The notes: a model not told the origin generated them from the sequence alone. A stretch of DNA of 64,000 nucleotides from Pseudoips prasinana (GCA_951640165.1 OX621252.1:27549934-27613933); one strand, 5' to 3'; positions 40,747 to 51,820 are shown, numbered from the stretch's first letter. Numbers and translations: made by a program.

Positions 40747-41262
40747 TTATTTTAAACATACATACATAGACTCACGCCTGTTTCCCAGAGGGGTAGGCAG
40801 AGACAACGGATTTCCATCTGTCACGATCTTTGCACACGTTTCGATTACTGTCATTATATTCTTCATACATGCTCGCCGGTTTAGGGTACTTCTGACCTGC
40901 CCTTTCTTGAGAACGTCTCCGATTTGGTCAGAGAATGTTCGACGAGGTCTTCCCCTTCCGGTTGTTCCATTCACACAGGCCAGGTATACTTCTTTGGTCA
41001 ATCTTCTTTCATTCATCCTTTCTAAATGGCCAAACCATCTCAGCATTCCTTTTTCAATCTTTGTGACTCCTCTTTCTCACCACATATTTCGAATTCTGTC
41101 TCTCAACGTCACACCACACATACTTCTCAGAGCTCTCATTTCCACTGCATTTATTTTACTTTCATTCTTTTTCTGCCATACCCAACTTTCACTTCCATAC
41201 ATTAAAGATTTCATTTTAAAGATGTCTGAATAATTATTTAATACACAAAAACTGGACTGCAA
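40747..41262 (-). pseudogene. LINE ORF2 C-terminal region
   Basis: The upstream frame (41262-41077) reads SLMYGSESWVWQKKNESKIN, AVEMRALRSMCGVTLRDRIR. The downstream frame (41046-40747) reads [20 protein letters not shown] and [29 protein letters not shown] and LRWFGHLER are the usual post-thumb motifs of RTE-like and related non-LTR reverse transcriptases. A small gap with a frameshift separates the frames near 41060. The catalytic palm is missing through 5' truncation. This is a different lineage from the elements at 7.6 and 24.1 kb. Confidence 0.85.
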
Positions 41263-41685
41263 AATTTATTTAACAAGCTTTAAAACAGCAGTTAAACAGA
41301 TTTTCCTATTCACAAATTGGTAACATACTGGCCGGGACCCGTCGAGCTAATTTCAGTACAAATTGAATTCGTGGCATGGCTGTGATGTACCGGAGTTCGG
41401 GAACTTTAAGTCGTTAGTTTTTCCCGGAATCAACGGAGTCCGGCGACTGAATGATTCGAGTTTCAGTAATATATATACTGTGCTGCCTGATTGTCGTGAG
41501 AATTTTGAATACGAAATTAAATTAATACCTATGTATTGGGTGGGTATGTGGCGCACACGTACAATGGTCCACATCAGGACTAAGTGCGGAAACCACAGCC
41601 ACTAGCATATTAGTGGGGACAAATGATGATGAATGATGATTGGGTGGGTATTTGCAAATCTCTGAATTTTATAAAAATATGAGGC
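41263..41685. other. No recognisable feature
   Basis: Overlapping open frames of 73-80 codons on both strands at 41353-41605 show no family motif. Confidence 0.5.
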
Positions 41686-41925
41686 GCTCATAGCTGGATG
41701 CTCTCACCGATCCGTAAGTTGGCAAGGTTAGGCAACTAGGCTCACGGTCAGTCTATAGATGGGTGGCAAAATGGTTTAATTTCTGAGCGTCTCCGTGCTT
41801 CGGAGGGCACGTTAAGCTTCCAGTTTTAGTCGTCAGAGAACAGTCGTTAAGCCATGTCAAAGGCCTACTGGGTGGCTTGAAGAGCTCTGACACTAGGGTA
41901 ACCACTGCCCATACGATAAGTCTCT
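41686..41925 (+). repeat. Dispersed repeat, family G, longest copy
   Basis: Starts GGCGCTCATAGCTGGATGCT, passes CCGATCCGTAAGTTGGCAAG, CATAGATGGGTGGC and GTCGTTAAGCCATGTCAAAG, and ends near CACTAGGGTAACCACTGCCC. Confidence 0.85.
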
Positions 41926-41930
41926 CTAAT

Positions 41931-42260
41931 TTAAGTATTGTGCAGTTGTTGGTGTAGCAGTTTCCAACCTTCTCTATCGTAAGCCTTCTCCTTAACTTCC
42001 TTGTAAGCCTCCAATTTCACAACTTCCTTCACCCGGTCCATATATTTACGTCTCGGTCTGCCTCTCTTTTTTATTGCCTCGATTTTACCTTCTATGATGT
42101 TGGTGATGTACTCGTGTCGAATTAATTGTCCAATAATTTTTCCTCGTCTACTCTCTATAATCTTTGGAATTTGCAGTTCTTCTCGCACTCTATTTAATAT
42201 TTCATCATTTGTATTTTTTTCATTCCAGCAGACTCTTTCTATTCGACGCCAACACCACAT
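41931..42260 (-). pseudogene. LINE ORF2 C-terminal region, open
   Basis: A 109-codon minus-strand frame includes WCWRRIERVCWNEKNTNDEI, LNRVREELQIPKIIESRRGK, IIGQLIRHEYITNIIEGKIE and GRPRRKYMDRVKEVV. The RIxRV-x-W and RRGKxIGxLIRH blocks are the post-thumb region of RTE-like non-LTR retrotransposons. It has no catalytic motif and appears to start within the domain, so it is 5'-truncated. It remains open for its whole length, but a sense of its age would need other copies. Confidence 0.8.
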
Positions 42261-42608
42261 CTCAAAAGCTGCTAGCCTTTCTCGATCTCTCTGTCATCTT
42301 GTCGTTCGCAAGCGTAAAGGGTTAACTTTACGCTTTACGATAAGTAAGTACCTAATAAAAAATACGGATATTTACTTCTTACGTTTCGACATAAGAGTAT
42401 TTGCTTGCATGCTCTGAATCAGAACTTCAAAAATAGTCGCATTCGAAGACTCGACCAGTTTCAGCAACCTTTGAGAATGGTCTGTGGAGGACTGAAACAC
42501 GTTTTGGTTATAGTACCATGTAATTCGCGCCGTCGTCACGTATTGGCGCATGTAATTTGCATTTTTATATAGTCCATCTTGTGTATGCATATTATTAATT
42601 TTATTATT

Positions 42609-42690
42609 AAGGGATGTCTTCTGTAAGGTGGAGGTACTTCCCCAGTCGGGCTGCTCTTTGAGCGAATGAACGCAGTGCCCTACCGCTCTT
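42609..42690 (-). repeat. LINE 3'-UTR-like fragment
   Basis: Antisense GAGCGGTAGGGCACTGCGTT and CAGCCCGACTGGGGAAGTAC are familiar from lepidopteran LINE ends. Short and single here. Confidence 0.45.
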
Positions 42691-44081
42691 TAAATCTTAA
42701 TAAAAGACATGAGATGGGTCAATTTCGATACTTGGTTTAATGTAATGTCGATTTTAGACACAAATTTGCTTTGATTCTCAAAACGAGTTAGAGTGGCCAA
42801 AGTAATGGGATAGGATCATTTCATTGATCTGCAGAAGGAGCAAGCAGTGTTCAAGGGCTTAGAGTTGAAGCACGAATTGTCGGCAACGATCTTGGTACAG
42901 TGCTCTGTGTCCTTCATATATTTCCTAAATTGTACATTTTATTACTCGTCGGAGCGTCATACCTAGTACCAACGATTAGAAAGTAAGTGGAGAGATACTA
43001 GAACTATGTGTATCAATCATGAATTTCTTTTTAAGTTGGTGCATAAATAATAATTATTCTTTTTTTTTCTTTAATTTTTATTTTTAACGATATACTTATG
43101 GGTAAGATTTTTATGTACAGTCACAAATTAGATTTATATTGAACATGATATATTGTCAAAATATAAACTTAATCACCAATAAAATGATACCATAGTTATA
43201 AGTGGTGATATATAATCAATCATTTTTATAAAATAATACAATAAATTTTCGAACTTTAGTTCGTTTCTTATGCTATTGTATTGTTAGATATATGAGATAT
43301 CCATACACAAATAGAACTGTCAAAAAAAAATAGATTTGATTGGTAACTTATTGCCAGTTTTTTTTCAAACAGTATTTAAATTGTAATATATCGAATTGAA
43401 TTAGAAATTAATAAGTTCATTTAAATTATTATTTTTAATAATATACATTTCGAGTAGCAACGAACAAGCTAAAAACTATCAAAAAATAAACATAATGACT
43501 GTTTACAGCTCCTTAGATAGGTTAGGAAAGGCTGATGTCGGTTATATTTCGGGCGCAGTGGCGCCATCTATTATGTGAGGCCGAAGTGAAGTTAGAAAAT
43601 GGAGAGGGCCTTGTGGCTTTAGTCTGTTGGATTCCGATAAATCTCATCATTTTGCACCAGTTTACTCATCACGTAATAAGTAAAATAATGGAATTCCTCA
43701 CTCCTAAAGATAGCACTTTGAAACATTCTCGTACAAAAGCAACCATTACTGAAACGAATAACCTAAGCTGACCTAAATACCCAAAGCTAATAAACAGCTC
43801 ATCAATTTCCTCACTTATAAACTCGATATTTTCCCACATTAAACCACTTTATGGTAGCGTTGGTGAAATGAGACCGCGCCAGTTTTCTTCAAAGTTCATG
43901 TAATTGAGTTTCCTCGGCTAATTGCCGGTAGTTGCCGGTAGTTGCCGTTGCTGTAAACTGGGGGTAGTTTTTGATGGCGAACGATATTGTGAAGTGAACA
44001 TTGTTAAGCAACGAAACGAACCGCTCACTCGAAATAAAGGCGATATTCTCTATAACTATATCAGTACCTATTATAGTATAA
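42691..44081. other. 1.4 kb without a recognisable feature
   Basis: AT-rich, with short open frames only. CAGTGGCGCCATCTATTATG at 43557 is a common lepidopteran string but too short to classify. Confidence 0.5.
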
Positions 44082-44169
44082 CAATAATATCCTAGGAACT
44101 TTTTCACATACCGCCATCTTATCCCAAACTAAGCAGAGCTTGTACTATGGAAACCATTTAACCGATAAA

Positions 44170-44612
44170 CTACATGTGCCCCGCAGTTTTACCCTTATTA
44201 TTTTTATTTATTTATTTCTGGACAATTTCACACAGATCATCCTAGCCCCAAACTAAGCAAAGCTTGTACTATGGGTACCAGGCGACGATATACATACTTA
44301 TATAGATAGATAAATACTTAAATACATATAAAACATCCATGACTCAGAAACAAATATTCGTGCTCATCACACAAATATTTGCACTTACCGGGATTCGAAC
44401 CCAGGACCACCAGCTTCGTAGGCAGGAGCACTACCAACTAGGCTACGGTGACTGTCAAACCCGCGTTAAACTTTATAAATTAAAGCCTACGTGTTCAACA
44501 GATATATGAGCTATATTTCTACAAAGTTTCATCGAAATCCGTTTCGTAGTTTTTGCGTGAAGAAGTAACAGACATACACACTCACAAAGTTTCGCCTTTT
44601 TGATATTAGTGT
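44170..44612 (-). mobile_element. Helitron-like family 3 inside SINE C
   Basis: Left CTACATGTGCCCCGCAGTTT, right ATATTAGTGTGA (complement of the TC start). The interior after the nested SINE reads CCGCGTTAAACTTTATAAAT and AGTTTCATCGAAATCCG. Confidence 0.8.
44195..44456 (-). mobile_element. SINE family A, copy 5, innermost layer
   Basis: Tail TTATTTTTATTTATTTATTT, then TTCACACAGATCATCCTAGC and antisense box B GGGATTCGAACCC near 44390. It lies within the Helitron hairpin region; ACCC occurs on both sides. Confidence 0.92.
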
Positions 44613-44959
44613 GATTTCTACTTTTCTTTTGTAAATATAGATAATTACACTCAGACTCAGGACAAACAGACATGTTCAAGCATATAAATATCTGTCCTGG
44701 GTGAGAATCAAACCCACGACCTGCGGCGTGAAAGGCAAGTATTTACCAACAACACCAACTGGCCCGTTGGAATATGAAAATAAATGTTTTGGGAGTTACA
44801 TAAAAACTACACAAGTACTTATTTAGGACTTTCTCTGCCTACTAACTACCCACGGCTTACCTAAAATTAATACATATGAGCTTAAATTAACGCAAGGGGC
44901 GTATTTTAGGGTCATGTGTTTAAGTTAGGGTATCATTTTTCAAATTTTATTACGATCCG

Positions 44960-45182
44960 TTTTTTTTTTTATTCACGTGGACTTTAAAAAAGCGCTTCTA
45001 AATAGTCAGAACATGTTCGCACTAATATATAATTAATTTATAATTATTTCTAGGTACATATAGATATTTAGGTACACGGATTGTAGGAAATAATTTATAA
45101 TAAGATTCATTTTATAACAGTAACGATATTTAGCTAACTAAAATTAAGTTATAGTCAAGGATCATGTGTAGGTTTAAGGCGT
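44960..45182 (-). mobile_element. LINE 3' end, family F
   Basis: T run, TATTCACGTGGACTTTAAAA, AGTCAGAACATGTTCGCACT, ATATAGATATTTAGGTACAC. Confidence 0.75.
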
Positions 45183-45231
45183 TAGTCCCTTTTACGTGAT
45201 TGTGTAACAAATATCTTAATAAATCATATAA

Positions 45232-45360
45232 ACTACACGTGAGGCGCAGCGGTTATAACAGTTGCCTCACAAACAACTACACACAACAGTACACAGATAA
45301 CTATTTGTGTGACCCATAAATAGTTGTTCTGAGTCTGGATGTGCTTTGCATCCGTTAATT
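45232..45360 (+). mobile_element. SINE family B, box B lost
   Basis: CTACACGTGAGGCGCAGCGG and ATAAATAGTTGTTCTGAGTC. The box B region is replaced by ACAACTACACACAACAGTAC. Confidence 0.75.
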
Positions 45361-45534
45361 CTATCAATTTTTTACTTTTCGAAGAATTTTCGAATAGAAA
45401 CTAAAAATCATGAAGGCCCATGGTGTTCGCTCGGCTCAGAGATTCTAATAACCTAGATCTGTCGGTAAAAAGTGGTTCTGCAACGGCTGAATCAATTACT
45501 TACTTATCGTTTAATCGCTTACCCTAGTGTCGGT

Positions 45535-45625
45535 GTTTTTAAGCCACCCAATAGGCCTCCGAAATGGCTTAGCGATTGTTGTTTAATAAATACATCACTC
45601 TAATGACTAAGCCACTCAAACCACT
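45535..45625 (-). repeat. Dispersed repeat, family G, partial
   Basis: AAGCCACCCAATAGGCCTCC and ATGGCTTAGCGATTGTTG in antisense. Confidence 0.6.
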
Positions 45626-45634
45626 CTTATAAGT

Positions 45635-45835
45635 TTTTTTTAATAGACAACGCCCTCATAATGTAATCTAATCCCTGTGTCGCGGGGTACTTCACAAACA
45701 TATATTATAATAGACGGACACAAATTACATCCAGACCCAGAACAACTATGTATGGGTCACACAAATAGTTGTTCAGTGCGGGACTTGAACCTGCGACACG
45801 AAGCGGCGCGCTGCGCCACACGTGCAGTTAACCAA
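45635..45835 (-). mobile_element. SINE family B, complete
   Basis: Antisense tail GACAACGCCCTCATAATGTA through GTCGCGGGGTACTTCACAAA to box B region GCGGGACTTGAACCTGCG and CGCTGCGCCACACGTGCAG. Confidence 0.9.
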
Positions 45836-45947
45836 TCCGATCTTTTACGGAGCGTAAAAGACCAGATTGGAGCAACTGGTTATGGGCGAATCAATTTTCA
45901 AGCTGACTGTTGAGTGGTGATGGATGGAGATGGGTGGCAATAGTTTT

Positions 45948-46201
45948 GGAACGAAGTTCCCTATCGCGAGTTGTGAAAGGGGGCTAGACGGAAAAAATTC
46001 TCACGAAAAGTTGTCACGACACTTTTTGCAGCTGTGCGGCGTGCGCATGTTTCTCTGTCTGTCTCTCTCTCTCTTATAGAAAGCAAGCCAGATATGTTCA
46101 TTTCTATTTCGCATTGAACAGTGTGGTGTCGCAACGATTATTTTTGTTGAGTGTATACAGGTTTTTTGTACATAATAATTAATAAGAAATAACTTCGTTC
46201 C
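45948..46201 (-). repeat. Family K element with GGAACGAAGTT ends
   Basis: GGAACGAAGTT at 45948-45958 and its exact complement at 46191-46201 bracket 254 bp containing a TCTC run. Sequence continues past the right end (CATCCGGGTGTCCCTTGACA). The opposite-strand relative is at 57795-58092. Confidence 0.75.
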
Positions 46202-46487
46202 ATCCGGGTGTCCCTTGACACCTCTCAAGTTTTTAACTAAGTATGTCTTCCGTACTACTATTAAATCTCTATAAAGCAGTAATGTTTCTAATATATTCTT
46301 TCCAAATTAATTAGTCCCCAGGGATTCAAAGTATGATGGTAACTTTATTGCGCCTGTTAGAATGTGTTAATAGTTACAGCAATTTTTTGTATGAGTTGAA
46401 GGCTTTTCAAGGTAAGGTAATACGTAAGATTGTAGCGAAGCAAGATTAAATATAAAATAAAAAAAATGTACTACCTGAATGCGAAAG

Positions 46488-47015
46488 AAAGAAGGTCGTG
46501 GGTCCAATCCCCACCCAGAACAAATCTTTGTGTGATGCGTAGGATTAGTGCCTATTTCTGTGTCTAGATGTAATAATTGGTTCGTAGTATGTATGTATTT
46601 CGAAATATATATAGGTTCATAGTACTACTAGATGTGCCCCGCAGTTTTACCCGCGTTAAATTTTATAAATTATCACAACTCCTACCCCGTATGTGATAGC
46701 GTGATAATATGTAGCCTAAATGTTGACCCGACCTCTTAGTAATTCATCCAAAATTTGAAGTAAATGCACTTTTTGACTTTAGCTCGGTCATATACAGACA
46801 AACAGACAAAAATTCTAAAAACTATATTTTTGGCTTCGGTATTGATTGTAGATCACGCCCCAAGTATCCTTTAAAAAAAATATTCAATGTACGGTTTTGA
46901 CTTTCCTACGATTTTATTATACGTATAGATGTTTGTAAGTTGTCTGGTTGTCACAGTATCTGCTTAATTTGGCATCAGATTGTATGATTTTAATTATGCC
47001 AAGATATTTATTAGA
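46488..47015 (+). mobile_element. SINE of C/D type, split by a Helitron
   Basis: Head with box B-like GTGGGTCCAATCCCCACCC at 46500, middle to 46627, and the tail from 46930 (TTGTCTGGTTGTCACAGTAT, TTGGCATCAGATTG). Confidence 0.75.
46628..46929 (-). mobile_element. Helitron-like family 1, complete
   Basis: Antisense CTAGATGTGCCCCGCAGTTT with the ACCCGCG hairpin half, TCACGCCCCAAGTATCC, and right edge TTATTATACGTATAGA. Confidence 0.88.
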
Positions 47016-47435
47016 ATTTACTTTCTCTATCCTGTCAAAAAGGCGAGACGAAAGAGAAAAAAAAGAGTAATTATGTAAACAACCCAAGTTTTTGACCTAC
47101 ACATCTAGCCCATTAACCTTTCCAATAATAGAAAATGTAAAATTAGTACAACAATAAAAAAATATACGGAGGTATAAATATATTGTAATTAAACCCCGCG
47201 GCTTCCCCGGGAGACCAATCACTCCCCCCTCCTATCAATCTTCGCCTAAGATTTATCTATGTGCCTTAATTGGGTTTTCTTACTCATTAAATTAATAAAT
47301 TATTTCGCTTTGATGTGAGTTGTGTGTATCGGTTTTCTATATAAAATGATGTAGGGACCGCATTTTCCGTAGACCTAGAAAACATGCGGGACTGCCGATA
47401 GAAGTGAGAACTATTTTTACACTTATATATATGGC
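47016..47435. other. No clear feature
   Basis: Probably contains the 3'-UTR of the LINE fragment to the right (from about 47340); otherwise nothing recognised. Confidence 0.45.
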
Positions 47436-47694
47436 CTATGCGTCTTTTACAGACGATTTACGGCGCATTGTCTGAGAGAAATTTCTTTTGGTGGCTAAAC
47501 AAACCGATGCGAGAGCGACATAGCCTGCCGCAGGCCTGACAAGAGAAGTTTGCGGTGGTTGGTGCCGAGCCGCTTTCATGTCGCTTCTGTCTCTTATCAG
47601 CAAGTACTCCGAACCAGGCTTCATCACAGATCTTACGACCCTTCACTACACTTTTGCGCCATTCAACTCTATTTTCAATATAATAGTTATACAC
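47436..47694 (-). pseudogene. LINE ORF2 C-terminal zinc-finger end
   Basis: The 78-codon minus-strand frame reads NRVEWRKSVVKGRKICDEAW, then ANFSCQACGRLCRSRIGLFS followed by HQKKF. A second frame finishes with MRRKSSVKDA. The C-x2-C-x12-H arrangement with CRSRIGLxSHQ is the C2H2-type finger that ends the ORF2 protein of several non-LTR retrotransposons. A frameshift falls after the finger's histidine, so the last ligand is out of frame. No reverse transcriptase core is present. The finger is thought to bind nucleic acid. This is a further LINE lineage, distinct from the RTE and CR1-like copies. Confidence 0.75.
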
Positions 47695-47774
47695 GTGGCT
47701 CTCTCATGATGATGAGAATGACGTGAGTTTTATAAATAAACAATAATACATAAAATTCTGCTGTGTGGTGACGG

Positions 47775-48020
47775 CGACAAATATCAGAATCAGAATATCA
47801 TCACCCCATCTCATCCCGTGGGGGGCGTAGAAGTCGACCCGAGGGAATATCTACCAGAGGACGGGAAGCAGCTTCCTTCTGAGTACTACGACCATCATAC
47901 TGCGATCGCCAACCCGCCTGCCAAGCGTGGCGATTATGGCATATCCCCTCAAGATGATTCTTGAGGGAGGCTTGTCCAGCAGTGGACTTATTTAAGCTGT
48001 AATGATGATGATGATGACAT
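47775..48020 (+). mobile_element. RTE-derived short element, ATG tail
   Basis: CCATCTCATCCCGTGGGGGG, CTGCGATCGCCAACCCGCCT and CCAAGCGTGGCGATTATGGC (RTE leader) join GTCCAGCAGTGGACTTATTT (RTE tail) and an ATG microsatellite at 48001-48017. Confidence 0.88.
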
Positions 48021-48104
48021 AAAATTAATTAATTCAACAAAGACACATAGGAATGAAAATTACAACATAAAATACAACAAACTTGAACACAAAAGATATT
48101 AATA

Positions 48105-48360
48105 TAATAATATCCTGGGACATTATTTACACACGGCCATCTGATCCCAAACTAAGCAGAGCTTGGGCTATGGAAACCAGATAACTGATATACTACATAT
48201 AATACTTTTCTTTTGTAAATACATACTTAAATATATAATTACACCCAGACTCAGGACAAACAGACATGTTCATGCACACAAATATCTGTCCTGGATGGGA
48301 ATCGAACCCACGACCTCAGGCATGAAAAGCAAGCATTTGCTAAACCACGCCAACTGACAA
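48105..48360 (-). mobile_element. SINE family C, complete
   Basis: ATATCCTGGGACATTATTTA, CACACGGCCATCTGATCCCA, antisense box B GGGAATCGAACCCACG near 48298. Confidence 0.92.
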
Positions 48361-48369
48361 GAAGAAGCT

Positions 48370-48824
48370 GCTACTTATATTTCTCCTGCATGCCCTGCCG
48401 AAGGGTCACCATCTCAGTATAGGCTAGGTGAGGGCACCTAGCGCTGGTTTTCAGTTGGCAACCGTGTGTGTAACACTCGGACGGAGGTAAAGCCATTTCT
48501 AGATCAAGGACAGTCTTTAAAATAATTACTGGAGTAGGCATTATTATTATAGAATATTACGTAAGTTATATAATATAAAAAACAAAAATAAAATAATAAT
48601 GTGGATAACTTTAATTAGAATTACTTAAGACAGTTATTTCAATTAAATAATGATTATAGAATAAGCATTTTAAGCATTTGTTCACCCAAAAAGTTAATAT
48701 TATTATATATACACAGTAAACACATAGCTCATGGGAAGCGTGCCGTGACGATGATGCGAGTTTCATAATTTTTGTTCGACTAAAAAGTGTTCAACGTGCT
48801 TTAACTAACTAAAAGTAACTAGGA
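48370..48824. other. No recognisable feature
   Basis: AT-rich; nothing recognised. Confidence 0.5.
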
Positions 48825-49045
48825 TTCTAGTCAGCCCATAGATCGCCGCCATAGTGGTTTAATTTCTGAGCGTCTCCATGTTTCGGACCTTAAGCTGTCG
48901 GTACCAGTTGCAGCCATTAGGCAACAGTCATTAAGCCATCTTGGAGTCCTACTTGGTGGTTTGAACAACTCTGTCACTAGGGTAACCACAGTTATAAGAA
49001 GTGTTGCCTTTGTCCCGCTGTGGACGTATTTCAGCTGATATAATG
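48825..49045 (+). repeat. Family G followed by an RTE tail
   Basis: GTCAGCCCATAGATCGCCGC, TTTCTGAGCGTCTCCATG and AACAGTCATTAAGCCATC, then from about 48995 TGCCTTTGTCCCGCTGTGGA and TTTCAGCTGATATAATGA. Confidence 0.7.
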
Positions 49046-49116
49046 ATTTCTACAATATTGCATATTGTGTTTTAAGTTGTCTACAAAATAACGTTTGCTT
49101 TGATTTCTTTCAAGTA

Positions 49117-49436
49117 TCTACACATGTAATAAAATCGTAGGAAAGTCAAAACTGTACATTAAATATTTTTTAAAAGGATACTTGGGCCGTGATCTACAAT
49201 CGATATCGAAGCCAAAAATATAGTTTTTAGAATTTTTGTCTGTGTGTTTGTTTGTCTGTATGTATTTCCGGGCTAAACTCAAAAAGTACTGCATGGATTT
49301 ACTTCAAATTTTGCATGAATATTATTAAGAGGTCGGGTCAACATATAGGCTACATATTAATACGCTATCACCTAAGAGGGAGGAGCAGTGATAATTTTTA
49401 ATGTTTAACGCGGGTAAAACCGCGGGGCACAGCTAG
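49117..49436 (+). mobile_element. Helitron-like family 1, complete reference copy
   Basis: TC start (TCTACACATGTAATAAAATC) preceded by A; end AACGCGGGTAAAACCGCGGG, GCACAGCTAG followed by T. The CGCGG-GTAAAA-CCGCG hairpin lies about 10 bp from CTAG, the Helitron terminal plan. No Rep/helicase coding; non-autonomous. Confidence 0.92.
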
Positions 49437-50147
49437 TATTGGATAAAACTGCTTTATTCTAACTTTGAATACTAAAACTGTTCTTTAATGTTCAAAGGCT
49501 CAATATATTTATTTATTCATTCATTCATTTCATTTATTCCAAGAAAAATAATATACAAAAAAGCGACGAGTGATGAATCAGCCAATTATGATAGAATTAA
49601 TATTTACTCAATTCATAAATTAGTCTGAATACGAAATACAATTGTCACAGTAAAAATATTCAATAACAGACCTTTGATCTTCGTAGGAAGTTAAAAAAGG
49701 CATATTCACCCCCAGGCGACGCTGGTGCCCGAAATAAACGCGAAAACGTTCGAATTTTGTGAAATTTCAATTCGCGCATTTGCTATTCAAATTGGTTAAC
49801 TCGGCTCCCAGTAATTACTTATTCTTTTACTTGAGAAATAACTTGAAGACCGTTACGTTAATCAGACCAATTTTCTACGAATAAAGTTAAAATGTTTCGT
49901 CATTTTTCAATGACGTCGTAAGAATTTGAACGAGAGATATGCCATGGAGTTATTTTACTCAAAGAGAAACTGAACTTGGCTCCTCTTTGAGTCCCTCCAC
50001 TTAACGGAATCATCGTCATAATATTAATACGTGAAGCAAATAATCCTTTTATTTTCTCTCTCTTTTATCCTTTAACTTTGAACCCCTTTTTACAAAAATT
50101 GCGCGGATGGAGAAGTATGTAATCTGGAACAGATAAAGTTCATATAA
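49437..50147. other. No recognisable feature
   Basis: Includes an ATTC simple repeat at 49510-49545 and non-repeated complex sequence at 49680-50000. No open frame of note. Confidence 0.5.
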
Positions 50148-50390
50148 TAATAATATCCTGGCACATTATTTACACACGGCTATCTGATCCCAAACTAAGT
50201 AGAGCTTGTACCATGGAATCTAGATAACTGATATACTATTTTTTGTATAAACATACTTATATGGATAATTACACCCGGACTCAGGACAAACAGATATGTT
50301 CATGCACACAAATATTTGTCCTGGGTGGGAATCAACCCACGACCTCCGGCGTGAAAAGCAAGCATTTGCCAACTACGTCAACAGGTACAT
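50148..50390 (-). mobile_element. SINE family C
   Basis: ATATCCTGGCACATTATTTA, GGCTATCTGATCCCAAACTA, antisense box B damaged (GGGAATCAACCCACG). Confidence 0.9.
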
Positions 50391-50538
50391 ATGGAGAAGG
50401 AATGCAGAAAGCCAATATTTTGGCACTAGAAGGAAGTTATTATAATGAAAAAATTTAACACACATTACCATGTTGTTTGACATACTGAAGTGTGAACTGA
50501 GTGTCAAAACTGAGAATAGTTTCATATTATTTGTTTTA

Positions 50539-50781
50539 GGCTGATTTCAGAGTCGCGCCGGCGAGTGGCGCCGGCCAAACGCGATAGTATACACTAGATA
50601 GTAGTTGCGTTTCATAGTCACGCAGTTCACACGCGCCGCGTGTGACACGCGCGCCGTCGGCCAGCGCTGCCCGAGCTCCTCTACTGGCAGCTAGCGTTTC
50701 AGAGTGACGCGTCTCGCACGCGCCGCTGTTGAGACGCGCTGGCCTCCGGCACGTGCCGCGCGCGTCACTCTGAAATCAGCC
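50539..50781 (-). mobile_element. GC-rich MITE of the 3.7-kb element family
   Basis: GGCTGATTTCAGAGT and ACTCTGAAATCAGCC ends, TTA at 50536-50538 and 50782-50784. Opposite orientation to the 20.2-kb and 56.1-kb relatives. Confidence 0.93.
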
Positions 50782-50846
50782 TTAATGTAAAGACTCTTTG
50801 ACAATATAACCTTAATAGTCGAATTTCGAACAAGTGGAATCTCTAG

Positions 50847-51420
50847 TCACACTAATATTATACAGGCGAAGGTTTGTGAGTGTGTATGTTTGTTCCTTCT
50901 TCACGTCTAAACGACTGGAGCGCAACTTCGTAAAGACTTGTATTTCTTCTTAAGCAAATTGCTTTTAGTGTAAAGCATACCAAGAGATATTACAACTCAC
51001 CAGAGCGTACATGTTATGTATGTACGAGTACTTATCTATGTGTGTGCGGTCTGTCCCCACCTGTGACAAATAGTAATAAACAGTGTGTTAATAGCTGTCA
51101 GTACCTAGTTTCACTTGTTTCCCGTAACGTTCTCAACAATATTATATAGGCGTAAGTTTGTGAGTGTGTATGTTTGTTCCTTCTTCACGTCTAAACGACT
51201 GGAGCGCAACTTCGTAAATACTTGTATTTCTTCTTAAGCAAATTGCTTTTAGCGTAAAGCATACCAAGAGATATTACAATTCACCAGAGCGTACATGTTA
51301 TGTATGTACGAGTACTTATCTATGTGTGTGCGGTCTGTCCCCACCTGTGACAAATAGTTATAAACAGTGTGCTAATAGCTGTCAGTGGTTTCACTTGTTT
51401 CCCGTAACGTTCTCAACAAT
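50847..51420 (+). repeat. Recent tandem duplication, about 280 bp twice
   Basis: The first unit begins in a truncated Helitron start (TCACACTAATATTATACAGG) and runs through CGTACATGTTATGTATGTAC to CGTAACGTTCTCAACAAT. The second repeats this from about 51128 with only a handful of differences. Confidence 0.92.
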
Positions 51421-51446
51421 ACGTAAAGAGCGGGGCTATCTTTTCT

Positions 51447-51820
51447 TTTTATTGCTTTTGGTAGCAGACGAGCTACCGGCCCACCTGATGATAAGGTGGT
51501 AACCGCTACTCATGGACATTTGCAGTGCCAGGGGCACAGCAAACCGCTGCCCACCGTGAAATTATTACTCTTTTTAAACCTCGTTTGAAGAAGGACATGT
51601 CGTAGCGCTGGGGAAACACCGCAGCAGGTAATTCATTCCAGAACCTGCACGTACGCGGGATGTATGAATGCTGAAAGCGAACCGTGCTTGACGAGATTGC
51701 TTTCAGGTCGTACGTATGAACCTTACTGCATGTGCGCGTGATGCGATGATAAAAAGGGGACGATGGCACCAGCTCAAACAGTTCCTGAGAGCATTCCCCG
51801 TGAAAGAGACGGTAGATCAC
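51447..51820 (-). pseudogene. LINE H C-terminus, open frame
   Basis: The minus-strand frame 51820-51506 reads IYRLFHGECSQELFELV, PSSPFYHRITRTCSKVHTYD, TVRFQHSYIPRTCRFWNELP and AAVFPQRYDMSFFKRGLKRV before running into the 3'-UTR. This is the normal end of a jockey/R1-like ORF2, and is the best preserved of three copies in the window. The catalytic core is missing. Its upstream edge abuts, tail to head, the plus-strand CR1-like LINE at 51815, so the junction may be an insertion boundary or an old rearrangement. Confidence 0.82.

Larger units (their letters stand above)
44082..44770 (-). mobile_element. SINE family C holding two nested elements
   Basis: Tail at 44082-44169 (AATATCCTAGGAACTTTTTC, CCATCTTATCCCAAACTAAG) and head at 44613-44770 (antisense box B GAGAATCAAACCCACG). 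A Helitron separates them, itself split by a SINE A. Confidence 0.85.

Noticed and set aside
51716..51814. ATG at 51716 as the start of the LINE protein
   Set aside because: The first 33 codons are the antisense of the neighbouring LINE H; LINE homology begins only at about 51815.
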